64,000 nt of DNA, from NCBI GenBank assembly GCA_029449235.1, contig JANATG010000013.1:310001-374000 (forward strand), written 5' to 3'. Under the pieces are notes generated by a model. It made no database searches and was not told the DNA's origin. It worked only from the letters and a program-made list of their open reading frames with translations. Below are positions 21,790 through 33,200 of the stretch, in pieces. Position 1 is the stretch's first letter. The number at the start of each line of letters is the position of its first letter. The stretch comes from Linnemannia schmuckeri. Lineage: Eukaryota > Mortierellomycota > Mortierellomycetes > Mortierellales > Mortierellaceae. A program made the position numbers and the translations under genes.

Positions 21790-24357
21790 ATGGAGAGCGC
21801 CTTCCAAATTGCCGACTCAAACATCAGCAACACTACAGCTGCGAATTCGATCGACATGGCAACAGCAGCAGCAGCAGCTATGAATAACATCGTCCCTTCC
21901 TTCTCTCTCTCGCGCCCCTCTTCTCCGCCTTCGAACGAAAAGCGCCTTTACCGCTGTCCTGTCTACTCAAAATCATTCCTCCGCCTTGAGCACTCCAACA
22001 GACACATCCTCACCCACACCGGCGAAAAGCCATTCATCTGCTCATACCCTGGCTGTCCCAAGCGTTTCTCGCGTAGCGACGAACTGGCCAGGCACTCCAG
22101 GACACACGGTGACTTCTTGTCCACCGATCTGAACGACCTCCACACTGGGATTGCACCTACATCTTCTTTTTCCTCCCCATCCTCTTCTTCTTCTTCTTCT
22201 TCTTCTTACTCTCCTTCTTCTTCCCTTTCATCTCCTCCCTTCTCTTCTTCTTCTTCCCTAAACAATTCTGTACGTGCGCCCTACACAGCCAGCTTTACCT
22301 CCTCCACACCAACAACATCGTTCACCCTTCCCTCTGATATCGACTACACTCCACTTTCCTCTACACCCCTCCCTCAACCGGGTCAACCCTCCTCCATCAA
22401 TCCAACAGAGTTCACTGCTCTTGTGTCTGATCCCTACGACTGGAACAACAACAACAACAACAACCCAGCCTCACCCTCAACACCGACCCTTGCGGCGCCC
22501 TCACCCTCCCTCTCGCCCTCGATCAACGGATCGTCGCCCTCAACCTCGACCTCTGCCTACTCGCCCGTGTCGCTCTCAAGTCTGCATCTCACCTCCGGTA
22601 TCTGCACCCCTTTGGATCCCTCCCAAGTCCAGTCTCACCAGCAGCAACAGTACCAGCAACAACAACAGCCATCGTACTCGCATGTGATGCTGATGCCGAC
22701 TTATTCGATGGTTCAACAGCAGCAAACGGTCACCTCACCTGTCTCGGATGATACCATTCCCAACACAGCAACCACCACCACCTACAGCAACACCACATCC
22801 ACAGCAAACCACTTCAAGCGATTCAGCGTTCCTTTGCTCTCTATGAATGCGGCTAACAGCAACAACAACAATAACAGCATGTCGGGCGATGCCGATGCTG
22901 CAGCTACAGTTCCAACCTGGGACAGCAACAATGGTAAGGACACATAAAAAAATCCATGACATACATGAGTCGCCCCCTCCTCTTTCTTTTTTTTTTTCTC
23001 CTTCTCCCCCCCTTTCAAAAAATCTGCACAGCTTGGACCTTTTTTTGTATGTTTCCTACTTCCGGGTCTTGTTCCTTAGTTTCAACCTGAACTGACACCC
23101 TTCCTTCCGTCTTTTTTTTTTTCTTTTTGTTTCTATGCAACTCTCGCAGCTCGGAGACACACAAGCATGCCTGCTATCATGGAGCAGTCATTCTTTGCCG
23201 GTCCACACCATCATCTTCAAGATCCTTCTTCGGCCGCCAACTCCATGGTCGACGCCGACGGTCTTCCCAGGAAGCCCCATGTCTGCCCCTGGCCCAATTG
23301 CAACAAGACCTTCACCCGGTCTGCCCATCTTACTCGTCACGTGCGAGCTCATGGTGGCGAGAAGCCCTACAGCTGCCCCCACGACGGTTGCGGCAAGCGG
23401 TTTTCGCGGTCTGATGTCTTGAAGGAACATATCCGTATCCACGACGGCAACCGTGTCCGCAAGCGCCGTGTCCGCGGCTCGTCCGACAGCAACTCGTCTC
23501 CCAGCCATTCTTCGGCCGCCTCTACTGCCGCCTCTGCCGCTAAGAGGAATAGCATTGCAGCTGCAGCCAGTCTGGCCGCGGCCGCGGAACAGTCTTCTGC
23601 ACAGTTGTTCGCGATCCCTCCTCCATTGACCTGCCGCGCTCCAAATGGGATGGGCACCATGCCCAACCCCGCTTTCCCAGTGTCGTCCTTCCGGTCGTGT
23701 GAAGCACATCCTTCGCCCGATATGCAAAACCCCTACGCCCATCATTACCAACCACAGGCCTCGCTTAGCCCTCGCGAGCCCTCATTGTCGTCCTCGCCCC
23801 CATACTGCGGTCAAGATGGATCCTTTGTTCAGGGAGGAGGCGCCGCAACAACCATGTCGATCCAGCCCAACACTTCGTTCAATGCTCTGTTGGGAATGGA
23901 GTCGGTAGCTCATTTTGACCGATCGTCACCTGCAAGCTCCTGGCACCAGCAACAGCAACAGGTGACCCAACAGCGTGACGGTTCAGGCGTTGCTGCGGTT
24001 TCCTACTCGGCAACCCCATACCAACAGGGTGCTTCTTATCCTAACACCACCACATCCTTCTCGGGTATGTCTCAAACGACGACTCAGTATTCCACCTCGT
24101 CATCCTCCCTGTCGTCGTCCAATCATAGCAGTAGCAACAACAATAACAACCAGCAGCAGCAGCCGATCACATTGGCGACCATGGCGGCTGTTGCGTCGAT
24201 GGAGGCAGACTTGATCGGCCTCCAACAGAACTGGAGCCATATCCCTCAGCAACAACAACAACACCCACAACAACAACAGCATCAGCCCCACCACCAGCAT
24301 CACCACCAGCAACAGCAGCGCTATGAGCCCTACCAATACTACTCTTCCACAGTGTAA
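21790..24357 (+). CDS. C2H2 zinc-finger transcription factor with two separated finger pairs
   Basis: Nuclear DNA-binding protein. Modelled as two exons, 21790-22933 and 23150-24357 (783 residues): donor GTAAGG, acceptor CTCTCGCAG and frame agree across a 216-nt intron. Pair one (residues 54-106) resembles Mig1/CreA: FLRLEH, linker HTGEKPF, KRFSRSDELARH. In its first finger the second zinc Cys is Tyr59 (TAC at 21964-21966). Pair two (about 425-479): CPWPNC...TRHVRAH, linker GGEKPY, then CPHDGC...KRFSRSDVLKEH, followed by the basic RVRKRRVRG. The rest is Ser/Pro, poly-Ser, Asn and Gln/His tracts typical of activation domains. Alternative: two adjacent genes, the second starting at the ATG at 23167; only 216 nt separate them, without a clear promoter, so one gene is favoured. 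AATAAA follows at 24389. Confidence 0.72.
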
Positions 24358-24730
24358 ATCCGTAAATCCTAGATTTTTGAATCTTTGTAATAAATGCGAT
24401 TGAATTTTCTTCTTAGCAGCCACATTTTTTCGTTCTCCCTGTTCCTTCAAAGGTGACAGTCTTCTTGTCTTCCCTTCCTTTGGCATCATACCTCTTTTCC
24501 CTTCTCTTTTTTGTTCATCCCCTCCTGTTCGGCCCACTCTGAATCGGAACTTGCCACGACTTCGCTTTGTCTGTTGGTTGTCAGTCTACGTTTTTATTCT
24601 TCCTTGGATTGGAACACTTCTCCATCACAGTACTTATCTTGACATCGACCCACGGGAGGAAACACTCAATCAACCATTACCCACTCGCGACAAACAAACA
24701 ATCAAACAACTACCAACAGGAACAACACCC
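24358..24730. other. Short intergenic region: C2H2 3' end and HDAC leader
   Basis: 373 nt holding the C2H2 polyadenylation signal and a C/A-rich leader of the histone deacetylase (AAACAAACAATCAAACAAC near 24690). No other feature seen. Confidence 0.5.
24389..24394 (+). terminator. AATAAA polyadenylation signal, C2H2 gene
   Basis: Exact AATAAA 32 nt past the stop codon. Confidence 0.5.
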
Positions 24731-26855
24731 ATGGCTCGACGAAATGAATCAGAGGTAAAGCATACTTATCTCACTCTTCCCGCCCTACCTCTTGTTACAA
24801 TGACACTCTGTTGTTTACCTTACAGATATTGCATTAAAACGATCACACGTTGACTCACTATTGTTCTACTATCTATTCAACTCCTTTGCCTTATCGCAAT
24901 CGATGTGGACAAAAAACCAAACAGTCCGCGACAGGATCGGGCACGCAGGCACTTCAGGTTCCAGGACAACAAACTGCCGAACCCAAGAAGCGTGTGGCTT
25001 ACTTTTACGATCAAAACATTGGAAACTATCACTATGGACCTGGACATCCCATGAAGCCACATCGTATCCGTATGTGTCACAGTTTGGTTATGAACTATGG
25101 ACTCTACAACAAAATGGAGATCTATGTAAGTCTTCCTTTTGTTTCTGCAGCATTGAGGCTCATTGGACTGTGGTTATCATATGGCAATGGTCACTATTGT
25201 GTTACCTATCGTGTTCCTTGGACATCTATGGTCAACTGGGAACAAGGCTAACATAATATTTGTTTTACCTTTTTTTTTTTTATTCTCAATTTGGGAAAAT
25301 AGAGAGCACGCCCAGGAAGCAAAAAGGAGATGACGGCGTTCCACACGGATGAATACATCGACTTTTTGTCCAGGGTCTCTCCCGATAACATGGAAGCATA
25401 CGCAAAAGAACAAATTAAATGTAAGAGACCACGAGTTCTTTGATACTTGTTTTTTCGGTGGGAGTTATTATTCCGCCATCGATCGACGTCACACCATTTC
25501 TGAGCTCTCGTTAACCCTCACGAGGTACTGACTATTGCTTATGTTTCTACTCGGTACATCTTGGTAATTAGTCAACGTGGGAGACGATTGTCCTATCTTT
25601 GAGGGATTGTTTGAGTACTGTCAGCTTTCCGCCGGAGGATCCATGGGTAAGTCAATTGGTCATTTTCCCCGGAGTACTTCTCATAAGACAATCATTTAGA
25701 CATGACCATAACCCGATCATTCTCTCACCCTTATCATCGCTTAATAGAGGGCGCGGCGAGACTGAACAATGGCTCGTGTGATATTGCAGTCAATTGGGCA
25801 GGAGGACTTCATCACGCCAAAAAGACAGAGGCGAGTGGATTCTGTTATGTCAACGACATTGTGCTTTCGATCCTAGAGCTATTGAGATATCATCCACGCG
25901 TGCTATACATCGATATCGATATCCATCACGGAGACGGCGTCGAGGAGGCCTTCTACACCACCGATCGCGTTATGACCGTCAGTTTTCACAAGCATGGCGA
26001 ATATTTCCCAGGCACTGGCGAAGTCAGAGTACGTCTCGTGTTCGTTATTTTCAGGGATCAGCAGGATTTCAACTGTTTGGTAATCGAGTTACTAATATCT
26101 GGAATTTTGATGCTCGTCAAATAGGATGTGGGAGCGGGACCAGGAAAATACTATGCCGTCAACTTTCCTCTTCGGGATGGAATTGACGACACGACATACA
26201 AGAGCATTTTTGAGCCTGTGATTCAACATGTAGTCGATTGGTACAAGCCCGGCGCCATTGTATTACAGTGTGGAGCCGACTCTCTTAGCGGCGACAAGCT
26301 TGGCTGCTTCAACCTCTCCATGAAGGGTACGTCTCCATCATTCTTGGTCAGTCATATTGATCCCACATCTGCGTGTAATTGCGCCTTGAAATCTAACTGC
26401 GATCCATTTTCATCAAATGTGATAGGTCACGCGAATTGCGTTGCGTTTGTGAAGAAGCTGAACTTGCCCTTGTTGATTCTGGGAGGGGGCGGATACACGA
26501 TGAGAAACGTTGCAAGAGCATGGTGTTACGAGACAGGAGTTGCGGTTGGACAGGAGGTTGGACCAGACATGCCGTTTAATGATTATTATGAGTACTTTGG
26601 ACCAGACTACAAGTTGGATGTCAAGCCCAGCAACATGGACAATGCCAACACAGTTGAATATCTTGAAAAGATCAAGCAGCAGGTTTTTGAGAACCTGGCC
26701 CGTTCCAAGGGAGCTCCTTCTGTCCAGATGCAGCCCGTGCCCCGTGATCTTGATCTTTCGGATGACGAGGATTTGGATGATCCCGAAAAGCGAATCCCAC
26801 GTAAGACATTCTCTCATCTGATCTGATTTCCTTTGTATCGCTTTGTTGGGTATTG

Positions 26856-26902
<47 letters not shown>

Positions 26903-27348
26903 AAAGGTTATCCTAACAAATATTAATTTGCATGTGCTTCATAGAGAGATTGTGGGATAAGAGGGTGGTGCCAGAGAACGAATTTGAAGAGTCAGAGGAC
27001 GAGGAGACGAATTCGCTTCATGGAGTGAGGTACGCAAAGTCGTTGCGACATGGACGGGTCTCGAAGGCCAACAATCAGGAACAACCATCACGTACACGCG
27101 GAACTGTCGACTCTTTGCCTGCAGCCGCCACAAAACTTTCACATCCTACAGCATCTACAGCATCTGGTGCCAGCAGCAACGGTCAGCATCATCAGAATGG
27201 AACTGCGGCCAATGGCGCGACTAAGGGGGCTGCGGGGGAGGACGTTGAGACGGATGGCGATGTTGTGATGGATTCTGGATCTGCTTCTTCTACAGTACCG
27301 GCTGCGGCAGCGACGGCTAAGGATACTGAGATGACGGAAGCGCCTTGA
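24731..27348 (+). CDS. RPD3: Class I histone deacetylase (Rpd3/HDAC1 type)
   Basis: Zinc-dependent deacetylase of histone lysines, catalytic subunit of Sin3/Rpd3-type corepressors in the nucleus. Eight exons (24731-24754, 24925-25125, 25303-25420, 25572-25646, 25748-26028, 26125-26326, 26426-26800, 26945-27348) total 559 residues, frame kept throughout. Motifs: RVAYFYDQNIGNYHYGPGHP, HDAC core GGSMEGAARLNNG, WAGGLHHAKK (active-site His pair), GFCYVNDIV, DIDIHHGDGVEEAF (zinc Asp and His), GADSLSGD, GGGGYTMRNVARAW. The last exon encodes an acidic and then Ala/Ser-rich tail. The first coding exon is only 24 nt (MARRNESE) and is the least sure part. The last intron carries T42. It lies just downstream of the C2H2 gene, same strand. 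Confidence 0.92.
26858..26899 (+). repeat. T42 homopolymer in last HDAC intron
   Basis: About 42 T on the sense strand, 45 nt before the 3' splice site of the last intron of the histone deacetylase gene. Confidence 0.9.
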
Positions 27349-27358
27349 TTTTTGTTGA

Positions 27359-27364
27359 AATAAA
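27359..27364 (+). terminator. AATAAA polyadenylation signal, HDAC gene
   Basis: Exact AATAAA 11 nt past the stop codon, with a second AATAAA-like (ACTAATAAAAG) shortly after. Confidence 0.5.
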
Positions 27365-27489
27365 AAACACTTTCAAACTAATAAAAGTAACCTATGAGAA
27401 AAAAAAAGAAGTCAAACGCGCAGTTCCGGTGATTGTTTGCGAGAATGTAATGGGTATTGTGATGAAGATGATGATTAGATGTCTGGTCT

Positions 27490-27770
27490 GGAATGTGACC
27501 CTGATATTCAGGTACCAAACAAGGAAAGGATAAGAAGAGAAATCAAGACAAGCGCATGGGCCACCTGGGACATTTCGAGCCAGCAAGTGGAATAAAACTT
27601 TCTCTCTTCTGTTGTTAAGACACAGACTTGCGTTGTATTCTTCCTCTTTCCAGGTTTCCTCGCGCCACTCTTTCCCTCCCAGGTCTTGACAGCGTCGCAC
27701 CATGCCACCAACAGCCACAAACTTAGAGTGCTTATGCACTCCTCCCCTCTCAGGCTTTGTCAGCAACAAA
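27490..27770 (+). repeat. Diverged dispersed repeat, copy A
   Basis: Shares an ordered set of blocks with 54416-54670. Block 1 is CTGGAAT-TGACCCTGAT-TTCAGG (about 25 of 28 bases alike). Block 2 is a GTTTCCTC...CTCTTTC stretch. Block 3 surrounds an ATG (CCATG-CACC-ACAG-CACAAACT) and ends in a hairpin (GAGTGC, 4-nt loop, GCACTC). Spacing from block 1 to the ATG is similar (about 211 and 194 nt). Here a short frame runs on from the ATG (27702-27941, 79 codons) but resembles nothing I know. It may be a relic of a mobile element or of a duplicated gene; its class is unknown. Confidence 0.55.
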
Positions 27771-28658
27771 CGCTATGTTTCCTGCGTACAACCCCCCAGG
27801 GTGCAGTTGCGAGATACAGTGTCACAACTTCAAAAAGATTTTAAACCCGGACCAGCTGAGACGACAATCGTGCACCTCCCTCCACTTAGCGGTGTTCACC
27901 GCCGTAGATGGTTCCATCTAGAATTTGGCGAGCACAAGTAGCCAGCGAACAATAGTAAGGCTCAGAGCATATTCAACGAGACCACCACTAAGCAGCAGAT
28001 CGCCACGATCACCAACAACAAGCAACTCCCCTGCAAACTAGAAATCGAACTTGAATCTCAAATGATTTTAGAACAGGCGAAGTAGAGGACCGACAATATT
28101 ACAAATACGTTGGAGCAGACATCGGCACCAGTATCGGGGACTACAAAATATGCAAAATCACACACATATCGCCCTGCCCTCGGACGACAAGCTAAAAGGC
28201 TCGCTGGCGAGGTGGGGATCATCTGCCAGGAAAATTGCAAAAAGATGATGCAGATCGTGTTAATCATAATTGGAAATGGTGTCGTCTACCTGAAGAGTGA
28301 GGAAGAGTACTCGCACCTCGAAAAAGAACAGATCAGCAGTGCCTCATTATTGCCCCTTATATATATTTTTTTTTCCATTATCAATTTGTTGTTATGTTTT
28401 ATTCCTACTTTTTTTGTAGAATAGTGCCAGCAAAATAAAAGTTCACTTCTTGTTTAGATACTTGGATTGTTGGTGCTTGACTACCTTCGAGTAAAAAAGT
28501 TCTCCGTTTCACTTTTTTTCAATCCTTTTACTGGTGACGTTTTTTTGCTTTTGCATTAGTACAAAGCAATAGCCCAAAAACGCGACGATCCTCGCTCGTA
28601 TCCTGAAGATCGCGTCGAAGTCAATGTTTGTGAAAAGCATCAAATTTTGGGCTGTGAA

Positions 28659-28661
<3 letters not shown>

Positions 28662-28705
<44 letters not shown>
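28662..28705 (+). repeat. T44 homopolymer upstream of YbjQ gene
   Basis: 44 T on the sense strand, about 215 nt before the start codon of the YbjQ-family gene; the longest homopolymer in the window. Confidence 0.9.
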
Positions 28706-28921
28706 CACAGCAACAAGGTTTCTACTCTGCGCTCTCGTCTACTCCCTGCTCCTTTCGTTACTTCTTTCACGCCTCCGCCGACTCCTTTTTTCAGTCACCA
28801 GCAGCACAACTTTTTCCTATTTAACCTTTTTCTCATTCCTCTACCTTTCTTCCATCTTTCTTCCCTTCCATTCTTCATCCTTCCATTCCTAATTCTTCAA
28901 CCTATATACTACTTTCTCACG

Positions 28922-30074
28922 ATGGCCCAGCCCGTTCGTTCTGTTGACCGTCGCTTCACAACCACCGCTTTCACCTACCCTGGATACCATATCGCTGCCT
29001 CCCACGGCGTCGTCCGCGGGTAAACACCTTCACGCCCAACACCTGGCTCTTTATCCATACTATTAACAATTCGACCGAGACGAAGCCTACCTAACACACC
29101 GTTCGCTTTCTCCTCACTTCCTCTCGCTCTTTTTCTTTTTCTTTTTTTTCTTCAACCGCAGGTTGACTGTCCGTAACCCCAACGTAAGGCCACCCCTTCC
29201 ACCGCCCTTTCACCAGCCACTTTCTCTTTCACCATCAATGCGACACCCAACCACCCACCTTCCTCACATCCTCTAACTCCTCTCGTAACTCCTCCTGTTC
29301 ATATAATAAAAACCAAACAACAAATAGGTTGGAAAGGCATTCGTTGGAGGCTTCGCATCGTTGGCCGGTGGCGAGAGCTCGACCTACATCGAGATGGCCG
29401 AGAAGGCTCGTGAACGTGCTTTCCTCCGCATGCTCGAGCACGCCGCTGCCGCCGGTGGAAACGGTGAGACTTGATTACCAAAACAAAAACAAACAACCAA
29501 TGTTAGGATAAACTGGACGCAATGATGACGAGGATGGAAAAACTCAAGATATCCAGACCCGCACGCGCGGCCCAGCCCAAATGCACTTTTTTTTTCTTAT
29601 ATGCATTCGCTAACGTCTACTTTTGTCAATTTTCGCATTTTTCAATTGATCATAGCTGTTATTGGAGTCAAGTTTACAGGACAGGAGATCATCGAGGTAA
29701 AAGACAGGAGCATTGATATACAATAGATCCGGCAGGCCCCCAGTTTGCGACAGAATGGGCCAAGATGGACGTTCACTCTTTACTAACATTTTTGAGATGT
29801 CATTTCCTTTTCTCTCTCTCTCTTCTCTTCATTCATTTTCATATTTTCGCGACGTGTTTTCAACAGGGGTAAGTTCAAAAAATGACAATGGAAACATTTC
29901 TACTGCCAATGGTCAAAGCATGCTTGTCTCGTCAGAGTTCAAGCCACAATGTCGCTAACAATTCTTTCTTTTTTTTGTTGTACTTGTAATAGAATGACCG
30001 AAGTCATGGCATACGGAACTGCCGTCACCCTGGTGCCCCTCCAGCAGCCCGGCCAGATGCAAAGACCTCAGTAA
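28922..30074 (+). CDS. YbjQ/UPF0145 (DUF74) family protein
   Basis: Small protein of a family common in bacteria and sometimes called heavy-metal-binding; no reaction is established. Six exons: 28922-29019, 29162-29183 (22 nt), 29328-29463, 29656-29696, 29867-29868 (2 nt) and 29993-30074, total 126 residues. Motifs: PGYHIAASHGVVRGLTVRNPN, FVGGFASLAGGESSTY, EMAEKARERAFLRMLEHA, AVIGVKF, and C-terminal MTEVMAYGTAV. Without the 2-nt exon the last exon is out of frame and the TEVMAYGTAV block is lost; with it the junction reads E-G-M-T-E-V. The gene is convergent with IRC3 (139 nt between stops). AATAAA at 30115. Family assignment is strong; the 2-nt exon is inferred from sequence. Confidence 0.85.
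29867..29868 (+). other. Putative 2-nt exon (GG) of the YbjQ gene
   Basis: The sequence TTTTCAACAG-GG-GTAAGT has a strong acceptor immediately followed, after two bases, by a perfect donor. Upstream is a branch site TACTAAC at 29781-29787 and a long CT tract. The next intron has GCTAAC at 29954-29959 and ends TTGTAATAG at 29992. The two bases are exactly what is needed to keep frame. Confidence 0.6.
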
Positions 30075-30114
30075 ATACAACGTATCATCCATCGGGAAAA
30101 CTACATACCTAATT

Positions 30115-30120
30115 AATAAA
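30115..30120 (+). terminator. AATAAA polyadenylation signal, YbjQ gene
   Basis: Exact AATAAA 41 nt past the stop codon, in the short gap before the convergent helicase gene. Confidence 0.5.
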
Positions 30121-30213
30121 AGCCCAAACAGCGAGGATACCGTTCAATTTGCATCAAGCAATGCGCGGAAGCAAACACCTTTATCGCATACAGGACACAG
30201 CAGGGAGAAGGGT

Positions 30214-33200
30214 CTAGATGTTGACAAGTTTCGGGATGGGTCCGACTTCGACACCAATCTCCTTGGCCAAAGCTTTAGCCTTCTTGACTTCAAATTTCTT
30301 GCTCTCCGTCCACCTCTTCCCGGCGCCATGGACCAGTCGTGTGATCATGTTCGCCGCCTGACCCTTTGTCAACGGCCGTGCTGCCGCTTCCTTCCGCTTT
30401 CTATGTGCTATCTCCAACTCCCTTGCCAAACTACTACCACCTCCACCGTCGCCAGCACCACCTTCACCACCATCCTCACTTCCTCCAATATCGTCAATGG
30501 GGTCATGGTCATACCCCAGTTTCCTCAAGAACTTAAGCTGCGACTCCGATGCTGGCAGTTTCCGCCATTTGGCAAACCGACTCAAGATCCCCGGGAAGTG
30601 CCCAATATTCTTGACGATCCAGGTATCGACTCCATGGAAGCAGTCCTCTAGTGTATCGGACTGGATCGGCAACTCGTTCTCCTTGGTCCTAAACATCGCC
30701 GCCTGACCACCGTCCTTGGACTTGGACTTCTGCCTCCTAGGATTTTGGTGCTGCTGCTTGGCCAACTTCAACTTCTGAGACAAGGACATCGCCTTGTCGT
30801 TCACATCTTCATGCCTCTTATCCATCATCACCCGCTTATAACACCGATACAAACCATCCTTCTCCGACTTCTCAATCCGGAACGCAATTTCCTGAAAGGT
30901 CAAGACAAAAGCGCCCGCGCCAACGTTAACCCAAGCGTTCTGCGACATGGCCGCAACTCTCCTGTTAGTCCCGCTGCAGTCTCCGATCAATTGGTACGGG
31001 TTCTCATACTCCAGGACCCGGATCCGTGCGACTTTGAGTCCTGTGGATGGATCGATTTCTTCAACGGTCTCGGTCTCGTCCGGGAACTCGGATGACGCCA
31101 GGACTTGTCCTTCTAGGACCGCAATCTGTTCGTCTCGGATCGCGTCTACAACCTCGTGGCCGCTGATTTTGATCTCCTCTACAGTATTTTCATCCGCATC
31201 ACAAAATTAGCAATTAAAAATCAGTTTTCTAGCCATATCAATCGCGAGAATTACCTTTTTGAAAGTAATCAAAGGCTTACCATTCAAGACAGAATCGGTC
31301 TCAAGGCCAAGCAGAGTCGGCAGTGTCACAAGTCCATCGCCTCGCACAACATCCACAAAGTCAAGGACAAGACAATCCTCCTTTCCTGGATGCAACCGCA
31401 TTCCTCGTCCCAACATCTGCTGGAACAAGACGTTCGACTTTGTTGGCCGCGCCATGATAATCGAGTCAATCACCGGGATATCTAACCCCAGCCGCCACAA
31501 GAGTCGATTAGTCCTGGGCTTAAAATTGAGTAAACGCGTAAAGTGCAGGCACAGTACAAATATTTACCTGTGCCTTCGGTCAGAATACCACAGTTGACAA
31601 TGACGGGAAACTTTTGCTCCTTGAAGTCCTTCAACATCTGAGCGCGTTCATCATCGTTGGTCTTGCTCGACAGTCCACGCGCATCGTATCCATACTGTCG
31701 GAAGGTCTCTGTCAAACTCTCCAAATGCGCTATATCCACCGCAAATACCACCGTCGACTTACGCGCGCCTAAATAACATCAAGTAACGTATGTTAGCCAC
31801 GAGTGAAAACAAAGGAAGGACTACAAAAACACATGAAGTATGCACTGAGCCGACAAACTTCCATGCTGGCACTTACCACAATAGGTCATATAGCTGCGAA
31901 CAACGATATCGTTCCTGACGGGCGTATTGACCTTCAGGGACAACTCCTTGGTCACAAAGTCGCCTCCCTTAGTCTGGACATCCTTCAGGTCAAATTCGGT
32001 CTTGATGGTCGACACGCGGAGTCCACAGAGCCACTTGTCCTCGATCATGGTGATGAACCCCTTGTGGAAGGAAATGTGATCGAAAACGCCTCCCAGCTTC
32101 AAACCATCATGTCGCCTTACGGTCGCGGAGCATCCATAGACAAATATGTGAGTCTTGGGGACATCTGCTCCAAAGTGTTTTAGAATCCTGCCATATGAGT
32201 CTGCTGCCGCGTGATGGGCCTAGGTATGTCAACGATGGTGCGTTAGATATCGTACAAGTAGCAAGCCATGTATTTTTCATCAATGTAGGCAATATGATGT
32301 AGGGCTCGATACCTCGTCAATGATGATGCATTTGAAGTCCTGTGGATTGTATTTAAGTATCCGAGTAGTTCCAGCACGTCCAAGAGTCGGTACACTCGCA
32401 ACAATCACATCAGCAGTCATATCCGCCGTGCGTTTTCCTTGATCAATTGTCACTCTCTAATAGCCCCCGCCGAACATGGAGAATATACCGTCAATATTTC
32501 AGCTAAAAAAATGAGTTCACGATCCACGAGGACGCGAGAGAAAAGTAAGGTAATAAGGACATACCAGCCCGGTGCCAGTCCTGAGAACATGATTCCGTGT
32601 TTGCTCCAAAAGCTCCTGTCTGTGCGCCAAAATCAACGTCTTGTTGGCGCCCGAGAACGGTGCCGGTACTTGCTTCATCAAATGCGAAAAGATAACCTAC
32701 CAGAAAAAAAAATTATACAAAAAAAAAAGTTCTCAGTAAAAAAAAAGGGTGCGAACCAAAAAGGCAATTTTCTTCGCTCCTTTTCCTGATGCATGAAATA
32801 CTTCCGAAGCTGACAGTATGGTATATTCTCTCGCTTACGGTTTTGCCACTGCCGACAGGAAGGGATACGATCTGACGCATGATACCGTTCTTCAGGTTTT
32901 CGAGACACTTGTCAATACATTCTTGCTGGTATGGTCGAAGCTGTGTCTCGACTGGTGGTGCTGGAATGATGACATCTGTTGATGGTGTGTCCAGGATAGT
33001 AGTCTTGCTTTTGGATTTGGAGGCTCGCTTGGTTTTGGTGGCAACGACCGCCACCTGACCAGCTGCTACTGCCTCGTCCGCAACAAGAGATGCTTCCAGA
33101 GTCTTCTTGTCCTTTCTATTCATCTCCTTCTTGGTCCTGACTACTGACTCAGCAGCATCTTCAGAAGCCTCATCCTTGAGCTGTTGACCGCTCGACGCCT

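Larger units (their letters stand above)
27349..28921. other. Intergenic, 1.6 kb: HDAC 3' region, dispersed repeat copy A, YbjQ-gene promoter
   Basis: Contains the HDAC polyadenylation signal, one copy of a diverged dispersed repeat (27490-27770), A-rich sequence of unknown nature to about 28.4 kb, a T44 tract and a CT-rich leader ending at the YbjQ start. No intact gene is recognised. Confidence 0.5.

Noticed and set aside
27702..27941. Short frame starting MPPTATNLEC as a real gene
   Set aside because: Its sister copy at 54610 has an immediate stop and the region behaves as a decayed repeat; kept only as part of the repeat.
28922..30074. YbjQ model without the 2-nt exon, reading the last exon in the other frame
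   Set aside because: It stays open for about 40 codons but replaces the conserved TEVMAYGTAV end with unrelated sequence.
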